Assembly (NCBI GenBank): GCA_963921245.4
Contig: CAWUEY030000001.1
Span: 2,046,001 to 2,110,000, forward strand
Origin: JABJGO01 sp963921245
GTDB lineage: Bacteria > Pseudomonadota > Alphaproteobacteria > Rhodospirillales > Casp-alpha2
Length of the DNA: 64,000 nucleotides
Direction: 5' to 3'
Shown piece after piece: positions 9,434 through 17,575 of the stretch (positions are counted from its first letter, which is position 1; each line of letters starts with the position of its first letter). The position numbers and the translations under genes were made by a program. The notes beneath the pieces are model-generated. The model ran no database searches. It saw only the letters and a list, made by a program, of their open reading frames with translations, and had not been told where the DNA came from.

Positions 9434-9523
9434 TGGCGGAAGGTCGGGGATTCGAACCCCGGAAGGGCGTAAACCCTTGCTGGTTTTCAAGACCAGTGCA
9501 TTCAACCACTCTGCCAACCTTCC
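9434..9523 (-). tRNA. tRNA-Ser (anticodon UGA)
   Basis: Read on the minus strand, a 90-nt tRNA begins GGAAGGT and ends ACCTTCC-G-CCA with the CCA encoded. The anticodon arm CTGGTCTTGAAAACCAG places TGA in the loop (complement at 9487-9489). The long variable arm pairs AAGGG with CCCTT, as in class II tRNA-Ser, and the T-loop GGTTCGAATCCCC is standard. Such genes are frequent integration targets, and the IS-rich scar begins directly beyond its 5' side. Confidence 0.97.
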
Positions 9524-9606
9524 GCAATATCTAGTGCTTGTGGCGTGCGATATCTGTCTAGCGCGAACCTAGCCGCGGGTCCAGCCTGAGGGTCATGCAA
9601 GCCCGT

Positions 9607-11074
9607 TCATTCGCTCAAAAAAGTTTCCATATACCGCACGGTTTCCAGGGGTGATTGGAGAAAAACCATGTGATCGCCTGCCGCCGTCTCAAAACGGGCA
9701 CTGGGCAGGGAATTCGCGAGCTCCCGAACCTTTTCAAGCGGTATCACCTGGTCTTGTCGGGCACCGAGATAGTGTCAAGAAACCTGCGCACTTTTATTTT
9801 CAGGCGGTGTCTGCTCTGGTGTTGGTTTCCGTCTGTTTCAGCGGATCCATATTCATGTAGTGCCGTGTGCTCCATTTGGTTCCAGCGATGTGTCTCAGCC
9901 TGGCTGCAGCCATACTGAGACAGGATTGCGCATCCGGGAAGGCGCCGCCGACGCGGGTCCGTCTGCGGATTTTCCGCCTGAGCCTCTCCAGCGGATTGTT
10001 GGTTTTCAATTTGACCCAGTGCTGATCCGGGAAAGCGTAATAGGCGAAGGTCTCCGTAATTGATCCCGACGGCGGTAGCGTTCGATGATCGCCGTCTCGA
10101 AGGCCTGTCTGCGGAGCTTTGGGACCTTTAGTGTCACCTCACCGGCTTTCGTGTGAAGCCGGCGGGCACGATAACCAGCTCGGTAACCTCGACGAGCATC
10201 AGCCCGTTCATAGCGGCCAGCTTCGGCCAAAGCGTCCGCTTCCGCGGCCAATAGCGCGTTCAGTGTCTCCTCGACTGTGGTGCGGACAACCTTGCCCAGG
10301 TGATCCCAGATACGCTCAGCGGCAATTCTAATGACCTTGCTCAATGCTTCTGTCTTGTTATGCTCGTTCATGGTGGTTCCTTTCTTCCTGGCTAACATTG
10401 ATTTTCAGAAAATCATTTCTAACCAGAGGCGAAACCACCGCCCGATCAAATGTGCGCAACTTTCTTTACGTTATCGGCACCGACAAAAAGGGTCGGTGTC
10501 GTGAGGTTCAATAACCAGGGGCGACTGGTCCAGCCCGTATACGCGCCGATCTGAAAGAGTTGACCCATTTTATCCGCTGGCGACTGACCGCGGATAGAAA
10601 CGCATATGTCGCCGACAGAATAGTCAACGGCCCGGAGATTGCTGAAACAGCGCCAGTGCTGATCCCGCTGGTCGCCGCAAGAAGAGTCATTCGATAAATC
10701 CGGTGCGGCCTATTATGGGCAGTCTGCTGGGCAAGAGCACTGCCCCACGACACCCCGACCAAGTTCGCGTGTTCCACCTCAAAGGTGTCCATCACCCCGC
10801 ACACCACAGAAACAAGGGTTTTCATGCCGTAGGGTATCAGGGGCATCGGGGAACCACCGATACCCGGAACGTCGAAACTGATCACTGTACGTCGTGGCCA
10901 GACCACGACAATAGGATGCAAGACCTCGAGAGAGCAACCCATGCCATTCAGGAACAAGACGGGTAGGTGACCACCATTCGCACCCTTTGGGCTTACGAAC
11001 CGTCCGCCCCTAACCGTCACCGGGCTCAGACCGGAACTGAAGTCCTGTTTCCTCATAGGTTGAAAAATCCACAC
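9607..11074 (-). pseudogene. PhaZ-like alpha/beta hydrolase, split by an IS
   Basis: The N-terminal part (11074 down to about 10510) reads FLNGMGCSLE, FDVPGIGGSPMP and the nucleophile elbow GVSWGSALAQQ, close to intracellular medium-chain polyhydroxyalkanoate depolymerase PhaZ. A frameshift near 10600-10640 moves the match to another frame (GQLFQIGAYTGWTSRPWLLN, then PTLFVGAD). The gene is then cut by the IS256-type element at 10475-9768. Beyond it the C-terminus resumes with DQVIPLEKVRELANSLP and the catalytic-His region GDHMVFLQSP, ending FLSE and a stop at 9607. So it carries at least two lesions and is dead. The initiator may be ATG at 11074 or 11056. PHA depolymerase is the best family guess; other alpha/beta hydrolases are possible. 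Confidence 0.8.
9768..10475 (-). mobile_element. IS256-family element, internally deleted (708 bp)
   Basis: The element is bounded by imperfect inverted ends of about 25 bp, each starting GATA (left GATAGTGTCAAGAAACC, right complement GATAACGTAAAGAAAG) and both reaching TGCGCAC. It is flanked by an 8-bp direct repeat GGCACCGA at 9760-9767 and 10476-10483, the duplication size usual for IS256. Only the two ends of the mutator-type transposase remain on the minus strand. The N-terminus (from about 10398: RGYRAGYRARRLHTKAGEVT, LKVPKLRRQAFETAIIERY) is followed abruptly by the C-terminus (ETFAYYAFPDQHWVKLKTNN, LERLRRKIRRRTRVGGAFPD, ARLRHIAGTKW). The central catalytic part, roughly 250 codons, is missing, so it can move only if a full copy elsewhere supplies transposase. 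Confidence 0.88.
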
Positions 11075-11152
11075 CCGTCAGAGCCCCGCCCGTCACAACC
11101 ACCGGCACGGCCAGCAATACGCTATTGGGTGCTGGCTGTCCCGTCAGAAAAC

Positions 11153-11978
11153 GATTGTGGCTGGCATAGATGTTTGAAGCATTTATGTTGGCACTATGAG
11201 ACTAAAGCATTCAAGATTAACACATTTTTCGACGAACAAGCTACTTGAACACTTTGTTGTTGGCCCGCCCGCAAGAACAGCATCGGATTTGGTTGGTGTA
11301 AACCACAACACGGCTCGCTGGTTTTACTATCGCTTGCGCCAGTTATTGCCCGCCAAATTGAAGAAGAATGGTGCCTTGGCGGCGAGATTGAAGTGGACGC
11401 GCGTTACTTCGGCGGCAAGCGCAAAGGCAAGCGCGGGCGGGGTTCTGCGGGAAAAGTCGGGGTTTTCGGCCTGTTGAAGCGGGGTGGAAGGGTCTACACA
11501 AAGATCATTCCAGATGCCTCATCGGCCACCTTGATGCCGATTATCGAGCGCAAAGTGGTGCCCGATAGCATCGTCTGTTCCGACGGCTGGAAAGGCTATA
11601 ACGCGCTTGATATATCGGACTTTCACCACTTCCGGATCAACCATTCCGAGCACTTTGTGGATGAGCACAATCACATCAATCGCTGCCTGTCAGGGCATGG
11701 TACATGCCCGAGAGGGGGGATCGAGTATTTCTGGTCTCAAGCGAATCGCTACATGCGCCGTTTCAATCATGTTCTGAAGGCCCAATTCGGGCTGTATTTG
11801 AAGGAATGTGAGTGGCATTTTAACAACAGTGACCCTTCGGATCAATTAACGCAATTAAGACAATCGTTGATCGACAGGTGAATGTAGAGCATTCACCGAG
11901 AGGTGGGTTAAACGTCATCCAAGGTCGTTATCTGGGTCAGCCCCTAATCAAACTTAACATCTATGCCAGACCCTAATC
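11153..11978 (+). mobile_element. IS1595/IS1016-type element (decayed)
   Basis: The limits are set by inverted ends: CTGGCATAGATGTT at 11161-11174 and its exact complement at 11956-11969, with looser pairing out to about 11153 and 11978. It encloses one transposase gene on the plus strand. I could not find a convincing target-site duplication, so the outer edges may be a few bases off. It landed just upstream of the split hydrolase gene, making two elements within 2.2 kb. Confidence 0.75.
11196..11881 (+). pseudogene. IS1595/IS1016-type transposase, frameshifted
   Basis: The N-terminal zinc-ribbon-like/helical part reads from 11196 (KHSRLTHFSTNKLLEHFVVG, ARTASDLVGVNHNTA). Near 11370 the match shifts frame into EIEVDARYFGGKRKGKRGRG, the ISXO2-like DDE domain with VFGLLKRGGRVYTKIIPD, VCSDGWKGYNALD and the C-terminal LKECEWHFNNSDP. 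The shift makes it non-functional unless translational frameshifting occurs. Between HIN and GIEYFW, which are adjacent in relatives, there is an extra in-frame block of 11-12 residues (RCLSGHGTCPRG) whose DNA contains a perfect small hairpin GGGCATG-GTA-CATGCCC at 11693-11709. The gene otherwise has normal family length. Confidence 0.8.
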
Positions 11979-12111
11979 ATTTTGCTGGCTCGGTTATTCC
12001 GCGATGAGTCCCGTCAAATGGACCCTGTCATATTTCTGAGCGACACAACAAGACCGTTTACGCTCGGCAAAAATATGGCATACTGCCCCCATAGAATAGG
12101 TCTCATAGTAT

Positions 12112-12160
12112 CATAGCCAGATCTCATAGCCAGATCTCACAGATAGATCTCACAGACAAG
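12112..12160. repeat. 13-bp tandem repeat upstream of dctP
   Basis: Two perfect copies of CATAGCCAGATCT (12112-12124, 12125-12137), then CACAGATAGATCT (12138-12150) and a partial CACAGACAAG. It ends about 40 bp before the dctP start, so it may sit in the TRAP operon leader. Confidence 0.85.
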
Positions 12161-12201
12161 GCCCGGAAAAAGGCTATGAAAATCAAACAGTGGAGGACAT
12201 C

Positions 12202-13206
12202 ATGAAACGATCTTTTCTCGCCGCATCCCTGTGTGCCGCCGTCAGCTTTTCCCTGAGCGCCGAAGCTCTGGCGCTGGAATGGGATGTATCCCTGTGGGGC
12301 AAACGCCGGGCCTTTACCGAGCACGTTGAAAAACTGGCCGAGCTGGTGGAGCAGAAAACCGGCGGGGATTTCAAACTGAACATTTCTTATGGCGGTTTGT
12401 CCAAGAGCAAAGAAAACCTGGACAATATTTCCTTTGGCGCGTTCCAGATGGCGCAGTTCTGTGCCGGTTACCACCGTGACAAGAACCCGACCATCACGGT
12501 GATGGAATTGCCGTTTTTGGGTGTCACCACCCTGGAGCAGGAGCGCGAGCTGTCCCAGGCGCTCTATCAGCACCCGGCGGTGAAAGCGGACCTGGCGCGT
12601 TGGAACGCGACGCTGCTGATGCCGTCGCCAATGCCGCAATACAACATCGCCGGGGTGGGTGACGGCCCGAAGAGCCTGGCTGAATTCGAAGGTCTTTCCG
12701 TGCGTGCCACGGGCGGTATCGGCGCGGCCATGGAAGCGATCGGTGCGGTGCCGACCTCCATGTCGGCCACCGAAGTGCGACAGGCGCTTGATAGCGGCGT
12801 GATCAAGGCCGTTGCCTTTGCCCCGCACGCCCATATGGCCTTCGGCTCGATGGAAAAGGCAACCTGGTGGACCACCAATCTGAACCCGGGCACGCTGAAT
12901 TGCCCGGTAGTGGTGAATACGGATGCGCTGAACGACCTGTCCGATTCCCATCGGGATGCTCTGCTAGGCTCCATTGACGAAGCACTGGATCACTACGTCT
13001 CAAACTACAACAACAAGACCATGGCAAAATGGGGCCCGGCTCTGGACGAAAGAGGCATCGCCCGCATTACCTATTCCGATGATGACATTGCTGCCTTGCG
13101 GGATGCGGTTGCCACCCCAGCCGCCAAGGCCTGGATCGAGGACAATACGGCTAAAGGTCTGCCTGCGCAGGAGCTCTACGACTACATCACCGGCATGATC
13201 AAATAG
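12202..13206 (+). CDS. dctP: TRAP transporter periplasmic substrate-binding protein (DctP)
   Basis: DctP-type proteins capture an organic acid in the periplasm and deliver it to a QM membrane pair. The 334-residue protein has a Sec signal peptide cleaved after about residue 25 (FSLSAEALA) and the DctP fold: the LNISYGGLSKSKENLDNISF region, MELPFLG, and LSVRATGGIGAAMEAIGAVP, which corresponds to the ligand-contacting helix that usually carries the carboxylate-binding Arg (VRATG). I chose ATG at 12202 because GTGGAGG precedes it by 6 bp. The two membrane subunits follow at once. The substrate is unknown; neighbouring MOSC and M81 peptidase genes may be functionally linked. No regulator is adjacent. 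Confidence 0.93.
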   Translation: MKRSFLAASLCAAVSFSLSAEALALEWDVSLWGKRRAFTEHVEKLAELVEQKTGGDFKLNISYGGLSKSKENLDNISFGAFQMAQFCAGYHRDKNPTITVMELPFLGVTTLEQERELSQALYQHPAVKADLARWNATLLMPSPMPQYNIAGVGDGPKSLAEFEGLSVRATGGIGAAMEAIGAVPTSMSATEVRQALDSGVIKAVAFAPHAHMAFGSMEKATWWTTNLNPGTLNCPVVVNTDALNDLSDSHRDALLGSIDEALDHYVSNYNNKTMAKWGPALDERGIARITYSDDDIAALRDAVATPAAKAWIEDNTAKGLPAQELYDYITGMIK

Positions 13207-13246
13207 CGGGGGCTGACATCATCGACGAGGGACGAGGATAGTCGAG

Positions 13247-13876
13247 ATGGCGGGATCCCGATCCGTCCTGAGCGATAACACCGCCCTAAGTCGGCTGGAT
13301 CAGAGGCTTCTTAGGGTGGAGCAGGTTCTGGCACTGATCAGCGGGCTGGCGGTACTATCCCTGATGGTGCTCGCCGTGGTTTCGGTGAGCGGTCGCAACT
13401 TCTTCGGACAACCGCTACCCGGTTACGTGGACTGGATCGAACAAGCCATGCCCCTGATCGCCTTCATGGGCATTGCCTATACCCAGCGCGACGGCGGCCA
13501 CATCCGCATGGACATGCTGGTCGGCGCACTTCGTGGGCGAACGCTCTGGACAGTGGAGATGATTACCACGATCGCGATCCTGGTTCTGATGATCGTTATG
13601 GTCTGGGGTAGTTGGGCCCACTTCGAACGCAGTTTTGATTTCGCCGCACCGCTGTGGAGCCGGGACAGCTCCATGGACATTGCCCTGCCGCTGTGGCCTG
13701 CAAAGTTGCTGGCGCCGGTGGCATTTTCCGTCCTTTGTCTTCGCCTGGGGTTACAGGTCTGGGGCTATGCCCGGGCCGTGTTGAGCGGCACCGATCGCCC
13801 GGTGGCGGTGCCGCTGATCGAAGATGCGGCGGCCCAGGCGGCGGAAGAGGCCCAGCAATTCTCCGGGTCGGATTAG
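13247..13876 (+). CDS. dctQ: TRAP transporter small membrane subunit (DctQ)
   Basis: This 209-residue protein has four hydrophobic segments (about residues 27-52, 62-80, 100-125 and 145-170). The YVDWIEQAMPLIAFMGIAYT and GGHIRMDMLVG motifs are the core of the DctQ family, the small four-helix subunit that holds the binding protein onto the large permease. A charged cytoplasmic tail of about 40 residues follows. It lies 40 bp after dctP and 19 bp before dctM, the standard P-Q-M order. The gene has no odd features apart from its alanine/glutamate-rich tail. Confidence 0.93.
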   Translation: MAGSRSVLSDNTALSRLDQRLLRVEQVLALISGLAVLSLMVLAVVSVSGRNFFGQPLPGYVDWIEQAMPLIAFMGIAYTQRDGGHIRMDMLVGALRGRTLWTVEMITTIAILVLMIVMVWGSWAHFERSFDFAAPLWSRDSSMDIALPLWPAKLLAPVAFSVLCLRLGLQVWGYARAVLSGTDRPVAVPLIEDAAAQAAEEAQQFSGSD

Positions 13877-13895
13877 CGACGGGTTGGGGCGGGCT

Positions 13896-15296
13896 ATGGA
13901 ACCTATCGATATCGGACTGGTGGTGACGGGTGGGCTTCTGTTGCTGGTCATCTTTGGGATGCGGGTCGCCTTTGCCGCCGGGCTTGCCGGTTTCGCCGGA
14001 CTGGTCTGGATATTCTGGGCCAAGAGAGATTACAGCCAGGACCAGTTTGGCTGGGCACTGGAAATCGCCATCAAGATCGCCGGTCAGGTGCCCCACTCAA
14101 AACTCTCAACCCAGGCCCTGTCCCTAATCCCGACCTTTATTCTGATTGGGTATCTGGCCTATCACGCCGGTCTGACCAAGGCCCTGTTCGAAGCCGCCAA
14201 GAAGTGGATCGCCTGGGTACCGGGCGGGTTGGCGGTATCGACCGTGTTTGCAACCGCCGGGTTTGCCGCGGTTTCGGGCGCGTCGGTGGCCACGTCTGCC
14301 GTCTTCGCCCGCATCGCCATTCCGGAAATGCTGCGGATCGGCTACGATAAACGCTTTGCCGCCGGTGTGGTGGCCGCGGGCGGCACGCTGGCATCTCTGA
14401 TCCCGCCGTCGGCGATCCTTGTCATCTACGCGATCATTGTGGAACAGGACGTGGGCAAGCTGTTGCTCGCGGGTTTCGTACCCGGTGCGTTTTCCGCCCT
14501 AATCTACGGCACGTTGATCATCGCCATGGCGCTGGTCATCAAGAATTTTGGCCCGCCAGTTGGCGGGTTTAGCTGGCGCGAGCGGTTTGCCGCCCTGCCC
14601 CCGGCGCTGCCCATCTTTTTTGTGGTCTTCATCATTATCGTGTTCATCTATAACCCGTTTGGCGGCGAGGCCTGGGGCACCCCAACGGAAGGCGGGGCCA
14701 TCGGCGCCTTTGTGGTTTTGTGCATGGCGATATACCGGGGCATGCGCTGGTCACAGCTCAAAGATGCCCTGATCGAAACGGCAAAACTGTCGGTGATGAT
14801 TTTCACTATCATCTGGGGGGTTTTGATCTACGTGCGATTTCTGGGGTTTGCGGAGTTGCCGGATGCGTTCTCACAATGGATCGTATCCCTGGATCAGACA
14901 CCGCTGCTCACGCTTGTGCTTATACTCCTGGCCTATGCAGTGCTGGGCATGTTCATGGACGCGATTGGTATGCTGTTGCTGACCCTGCCGGTGGTCTATC
15001 CGGCGGTCATGGCGCTTAACGGCGGGGAGTCTGTCGCCGCCGCCGATAGCGCGTTTGGCATGTCTGGTCCGCTGTGTGCCGTCTGGTTCGGTATTCTGGT
15101 GGTGAAAATGGCCGAGTTCTGCCTGATCACACCACCCATTGGCCTGAACTGTTTTGTTGTGGCCGGTGCCCGCGACGATCTGGACGTTCAGGATGTGTTT
15201 CGGGGCGTTATGCCGTTTTTCGTTGCTGATGCCATCACCATTGCGCTTCTGGTCGCCTTCCCGTGGATCGTGCTATGGCTGCCCAGTCAGTTGTGA
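13896..15296 (+). CDS. dctM: TRAP transporter large permease (DctM)
   Basis: DctM is the ion-coupled translocation subunit, driven by the sodium gradient. The product has about 466 residues and 11-13 hydrophobic segments. Motifs of the family include SVATSAVFARIAIPEMLRIG, the VVAAGGTLASLIPPS hairpin region, EGGAIGAF, and near the end GILVVKMAEFCLITPPIGLN followed by CFVVAG, the conserved second hairpin. The ATG at 13896 starts directly at MEPIDIGLVVTGG, 19 bp after dctQ; an upstream frame extension to 13824 would overlap dctQ and is unlikely. It shares an operon with dctPQ and probably with the MOSC and M81 genes behind it. Confidence 0.93.
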   Translation: MEPIDIGLVVTGGLLLLVIFGMRVAFAAGLAGFAGLVWIFWAKRDYSQDQFGWALEIAIKIAGQVPHSKLSTQALSLIPTFILIGYLAYHAGLTKALFEAAKKWIAWVPGGLAVSTVFATAGFAAVSGASVATSAVFARIAIPEMLRIGYDKRFAAGVVAAGGTLASLIPPSAILVIYAIIVEQDVGKLLLAGFVPGAFSALIYGTLIIAMALVIKNFGPPVGGFSWRERFAALPPALPIFFVVFIIIVFIYNPFGGEAWGTPTEGGAIGAFVVLCMAIYRGMRWSQLKDALIETAKLSVMIFTIIWGVLIYVRFLGFAELPDAFSQWIVSLDQTPLLTLVLILLAYAVLGMFMDAIGMLLLTLPVVYPAVMALNGGESVAAADSAFGMSGPLCAVWFGILVVKMAEFCLITPPIGLNCFVVAGARDDLDVQDVFRGVMPFFVADAITIALLVAFPWIVLWLPSQL

Positions 15297-15327
15297 TATG
15301 AACGCCTCCAGGACACAGTGAGGTTGA

Positions 15328-15930
15328 ATGATGGCTATTCTCAAGCCCACAAAAATCGAAGGATCGGTTCATAGGGTTCTGGTCAACGGTAACCCCGATG
15401 ACGGTATCGCCACACAACGCGTTGGTTCCGTGAACGTCTCTTATGCAGGCTTTGAAGGCGACTGGCATACAGGCCTGACACGAGAGTCCTGTGTCCGGGT
15501 CCGGCATCAGTACGAGGAAGGTACGGAGATCCGCAACACGCGTCAGGTTTCCATCGTTTCAAGGGAAGACCTGGAACAGATTGCCAGGAATATGGGCGTG
15601 CCGGGATTGGAGCCGGAATGGCTGGGTGCCAATCTATTGCTATCCGGCATTCCCAACTTCACACTGGTGCCGCCATCGTCCCGCCTGATCTTTTCCGGTG
15701 GTGTTTCGCTGGTCGTGGATATGGAAAACCAGCCCTGCACGTATCCGGCTGAGGTTATTGAGGAACATCATCCAGGATTTGGTGGCCTGTTCGCAAAAAA
15801 TGCGGCCCATCTTCGCGGTGTCACCGCATGGGTGGAAAAAGAAGGCGTGATCAGCGAGGGTGAAACCCTGGCGCTGCACATACCACCGCAACGCATTTAC
15901 GATCCGAAACTGACGCCCGACGCCGCCTAG
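15328..15930 (+). CDS. MOSC domain protein
   Basis: MOSC domains are found in molybdenum-cofactor sulfurases and in proteins that carry molybdopterin to oxidoreductases. The roughly 200-residue protein shows the domain from about residue 15 to 185. Landmarks are GDWHTGLTRESCVRVRHQY, VSIVSREDLEQIARNMGV, the EPEWLGANLLLSGIPNF strand, and the conserved Cys in QPCTYPAEVI, the residue thought to carry sulfur. It starts 32 bp after dctM at a double ATG (15328 or 15331) and is followed 38 bp later by the M81 gene. No molybdoenzyme is nearby, so its partner is unknown. Confidence 0.85.
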   Translation: MMAILKPTKIEGSVHRVLVNGNPDDGIATQRVGSVNVSYAGFEGDWHTGLTRESCVRVRHQYEEGTEIRNTRQVSIVSREDLEQIARNMGVPGLEPEWLGANLLLSGIPNFTLVPPSSRLIFSGGVSLVVDMENQPCTYPAEVIEEHHPGFGGLFAKNAAHLRGVTAWVEKEGVISEGETLALHIPPQRIYDPKLTPDAA

Positions 15931-15968
15931 CCGCGGTGCCTGGATTATGGATTGGCAGGGATATCGCC

Positions 15969-17474
15969 ATGAAAAAGATTGTCATCGCCGGGTTTCAGCA
16001 TGAAACCAACACCTTCGGTGCCACCAAGGCGCACTACCACGATTTTGAAGAAGCAGACGCCTGGCCGGGCCTCCTGATCGGCGATCAGGTGATCGCGGGA
16101 ACCGCCGGAATAAACTTGCCACTTGCGGGCTTTGTGGAGGCTGCTCAACGGGGCGGAGACATGGAACTGGTTCCTCTGGTCTGGGGATCGGCGGAACCAT
16201 CATCCTATGTCACGGACGATGCGTTTGAACGGATTAGCACTTTGATTCTGGACGGCATTCGTGAGGCCGGGGACATCGATGGCATCTATCTGGACCTGCA
16301 CGGGGCCATGGTGACGGAATCCCATGAAGATGGCGAAGGTGAATTGCTATCCCGAATTCGGCAACTGGTCGGCGACGATTTGCCCGTTGCGGTCAGCCTC
16401 GATTTACATGCCAATGTTACAGAGAAAATGGTGGCACATGCATCGTCGCTGTCTATCTTCAGGACTTACCCGCATATCGATATGTCGGATACAGGCGGTC
16501 GCGCCCATAGAATGCTGTGTCGGCATTTAAACGGCGAAGTCCTCTATAAATCGTTTCGACAGGGCGCGTTTTTGATTCCCCTGTTCGCGCAATACACCGG
16601 GATGGCGCCGTGTCGGGATATCTATGCCGCGCTTCCCGCGAGTAATGGCGCGGGTGCGACCATGGCCGATACCGCGCTCGGATTCCCGCCCGCCGATATC
16701 TTTGATACCGGATGCTCCGTTGTTGCCTATGGCGCGACACAAGCGGACGCGGATGCTGAAGCAGATCGTCTGCTGGCTATCATTGCCGATGCTGAAGGGC
16801 GCTTTGACAGTGCCCTGATGTCACCGACAGCCGCCGTTCGCAAGGCCATGACCATACAATCCGACAAACCGGTTGTTTTGGCCGATGTTCAGGACAATCC
16901 CGGTGCCGGTGCCACCTCGGATACGACGGGTTTGCTGTCGGCGCTGGTTACAGAGAACGCCCGCGGGGCTGTGCTCGGTCTCATACATGATGCGGTTATC
17001 GCCAAACAGGCACATGATGCTGGTGAAGGAGCGGAGATCACCGCCGCCCTTGGCGGGCGTTCCGGCGTGCCGGGTCTGGGTCCCTACCATGGCCGGTTCC
17101 GGGTGGAAGCCCTCAGCGACGGGAAATTCCCCTTTACCGGCGATATGTATAGTGGCAGCACGGCAGAGTTGGGGCCGGTTTGCGTCCTCAGGGTGCTGGA
17201 TACCGATTCGGAAGTCCGCGTGGTTGTCAGTTCCAAACGATGTCAGTGCCTGGACCAGGCTATCTTCACCCACATTGGCATCCAACCCGATCAGCAACGC
17301 ATCGTTGCTCTCAAAAGCACCGTGCATTTCCGCGCGGATTTTGAGCCCATCGCAGATTGCGTGCTGAATGTAGAAGCCCCCGGCGTGAACTATTGCCGTA
17401 TGGAGACCGTGCCCTACAGGAACCTGCGGTCGACGGTCCGCCTGGGTCCCGGCTTGAAGGAGAGAAACCTGTGA
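15969..17474 (+). CDS. M81 family metallopeptidase (MlrC-like)
   Basis: MlrC is the zinc peptidase that removes the last peptide pieces in microcystin breakdown; the wider M81 family occurs in bacteria that never meet microcystin and may act on small peptides or amides. The 501-residue protein has the N-terminal domain with the zinc-binding GFQHETNTF (about residues 6-14), LDLHGAMVTESHEDGEGEL, SLDLHANVTEKM and FRTYPHIDMSDTG, and the C-terminal MlrC domain with DVQDNPGAGATSDTTGLLSA. The ATG at 15969 leads directly into MKKIVIAGF. A TRAP importer and a MOSC gene lie upstream on the same strand with short gaps, so an imported small molecule may be its substrate. This is an inference from context. 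Confidence 0.88.
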   Translation: MKKIVIAGFQHETNTFGATKAHYHDFEEADAWPGLLIGDQVIAGTAGINLPLAGFVEAAQRGGDMELVPLVWGSAEPSSYVTDDAFERISTLILDGIREAGDIDGIYLDLHGAMVTESHEDGEGELLSRIRQLVGDDLPVAVSLDLHANVTEKMVAHASSLSIFRTYPHIDMSDTGGRAHRMLCRHLNGEVLYKSFRQGAFLIPLFAQYTGMAPCRDIYAALPASNGAGATMADTALGFPPADIFDTGCSVVAYGATQADADAEADRLLAIIADAEGRFDSALMSPTAAVRKAMTIQSDKPVVLADVQDNPGAGATSDTTGLLSALVTENARGAVLGLIHDAVIAKQAHDAGEGAEITAALGGRSGVPGLGPYHGRFRVEALSDGKFPFTGDMYSGSTAELGPVCVLRVLDTDSEVRVVVSSKRCQCLDQAIFTHIGIQPDQQRIVALKSTVHFRADFEPIADCVLNVEAPGVNYCRMETVPYRNLRSTVRLGPGLKERNL

Positions 17475-17575
17475 TGACTGTCGAACGTTCAGGAACCGTG
17501 GATACGAAAACCACGATTTTCCGCAGGACCGGGGCTTTGGTTCTGCTGGTGTACTCAACCTGATCGGACCAAAGC

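Noticed and set aside
12124..12951. 275-codon minus-strand frame opposite dctP
   Set aside because: His/Arg/Gly-rich composition and no motifs; dctP with its signal peptide and operon context explains the DNA.
17475..17575. Inverted repeat CGTGG...CCACG followed by ATTTT as a terminator between convergent genes
   Set aside because: Stem of only five pairs with a long loop; too weak to annotate.
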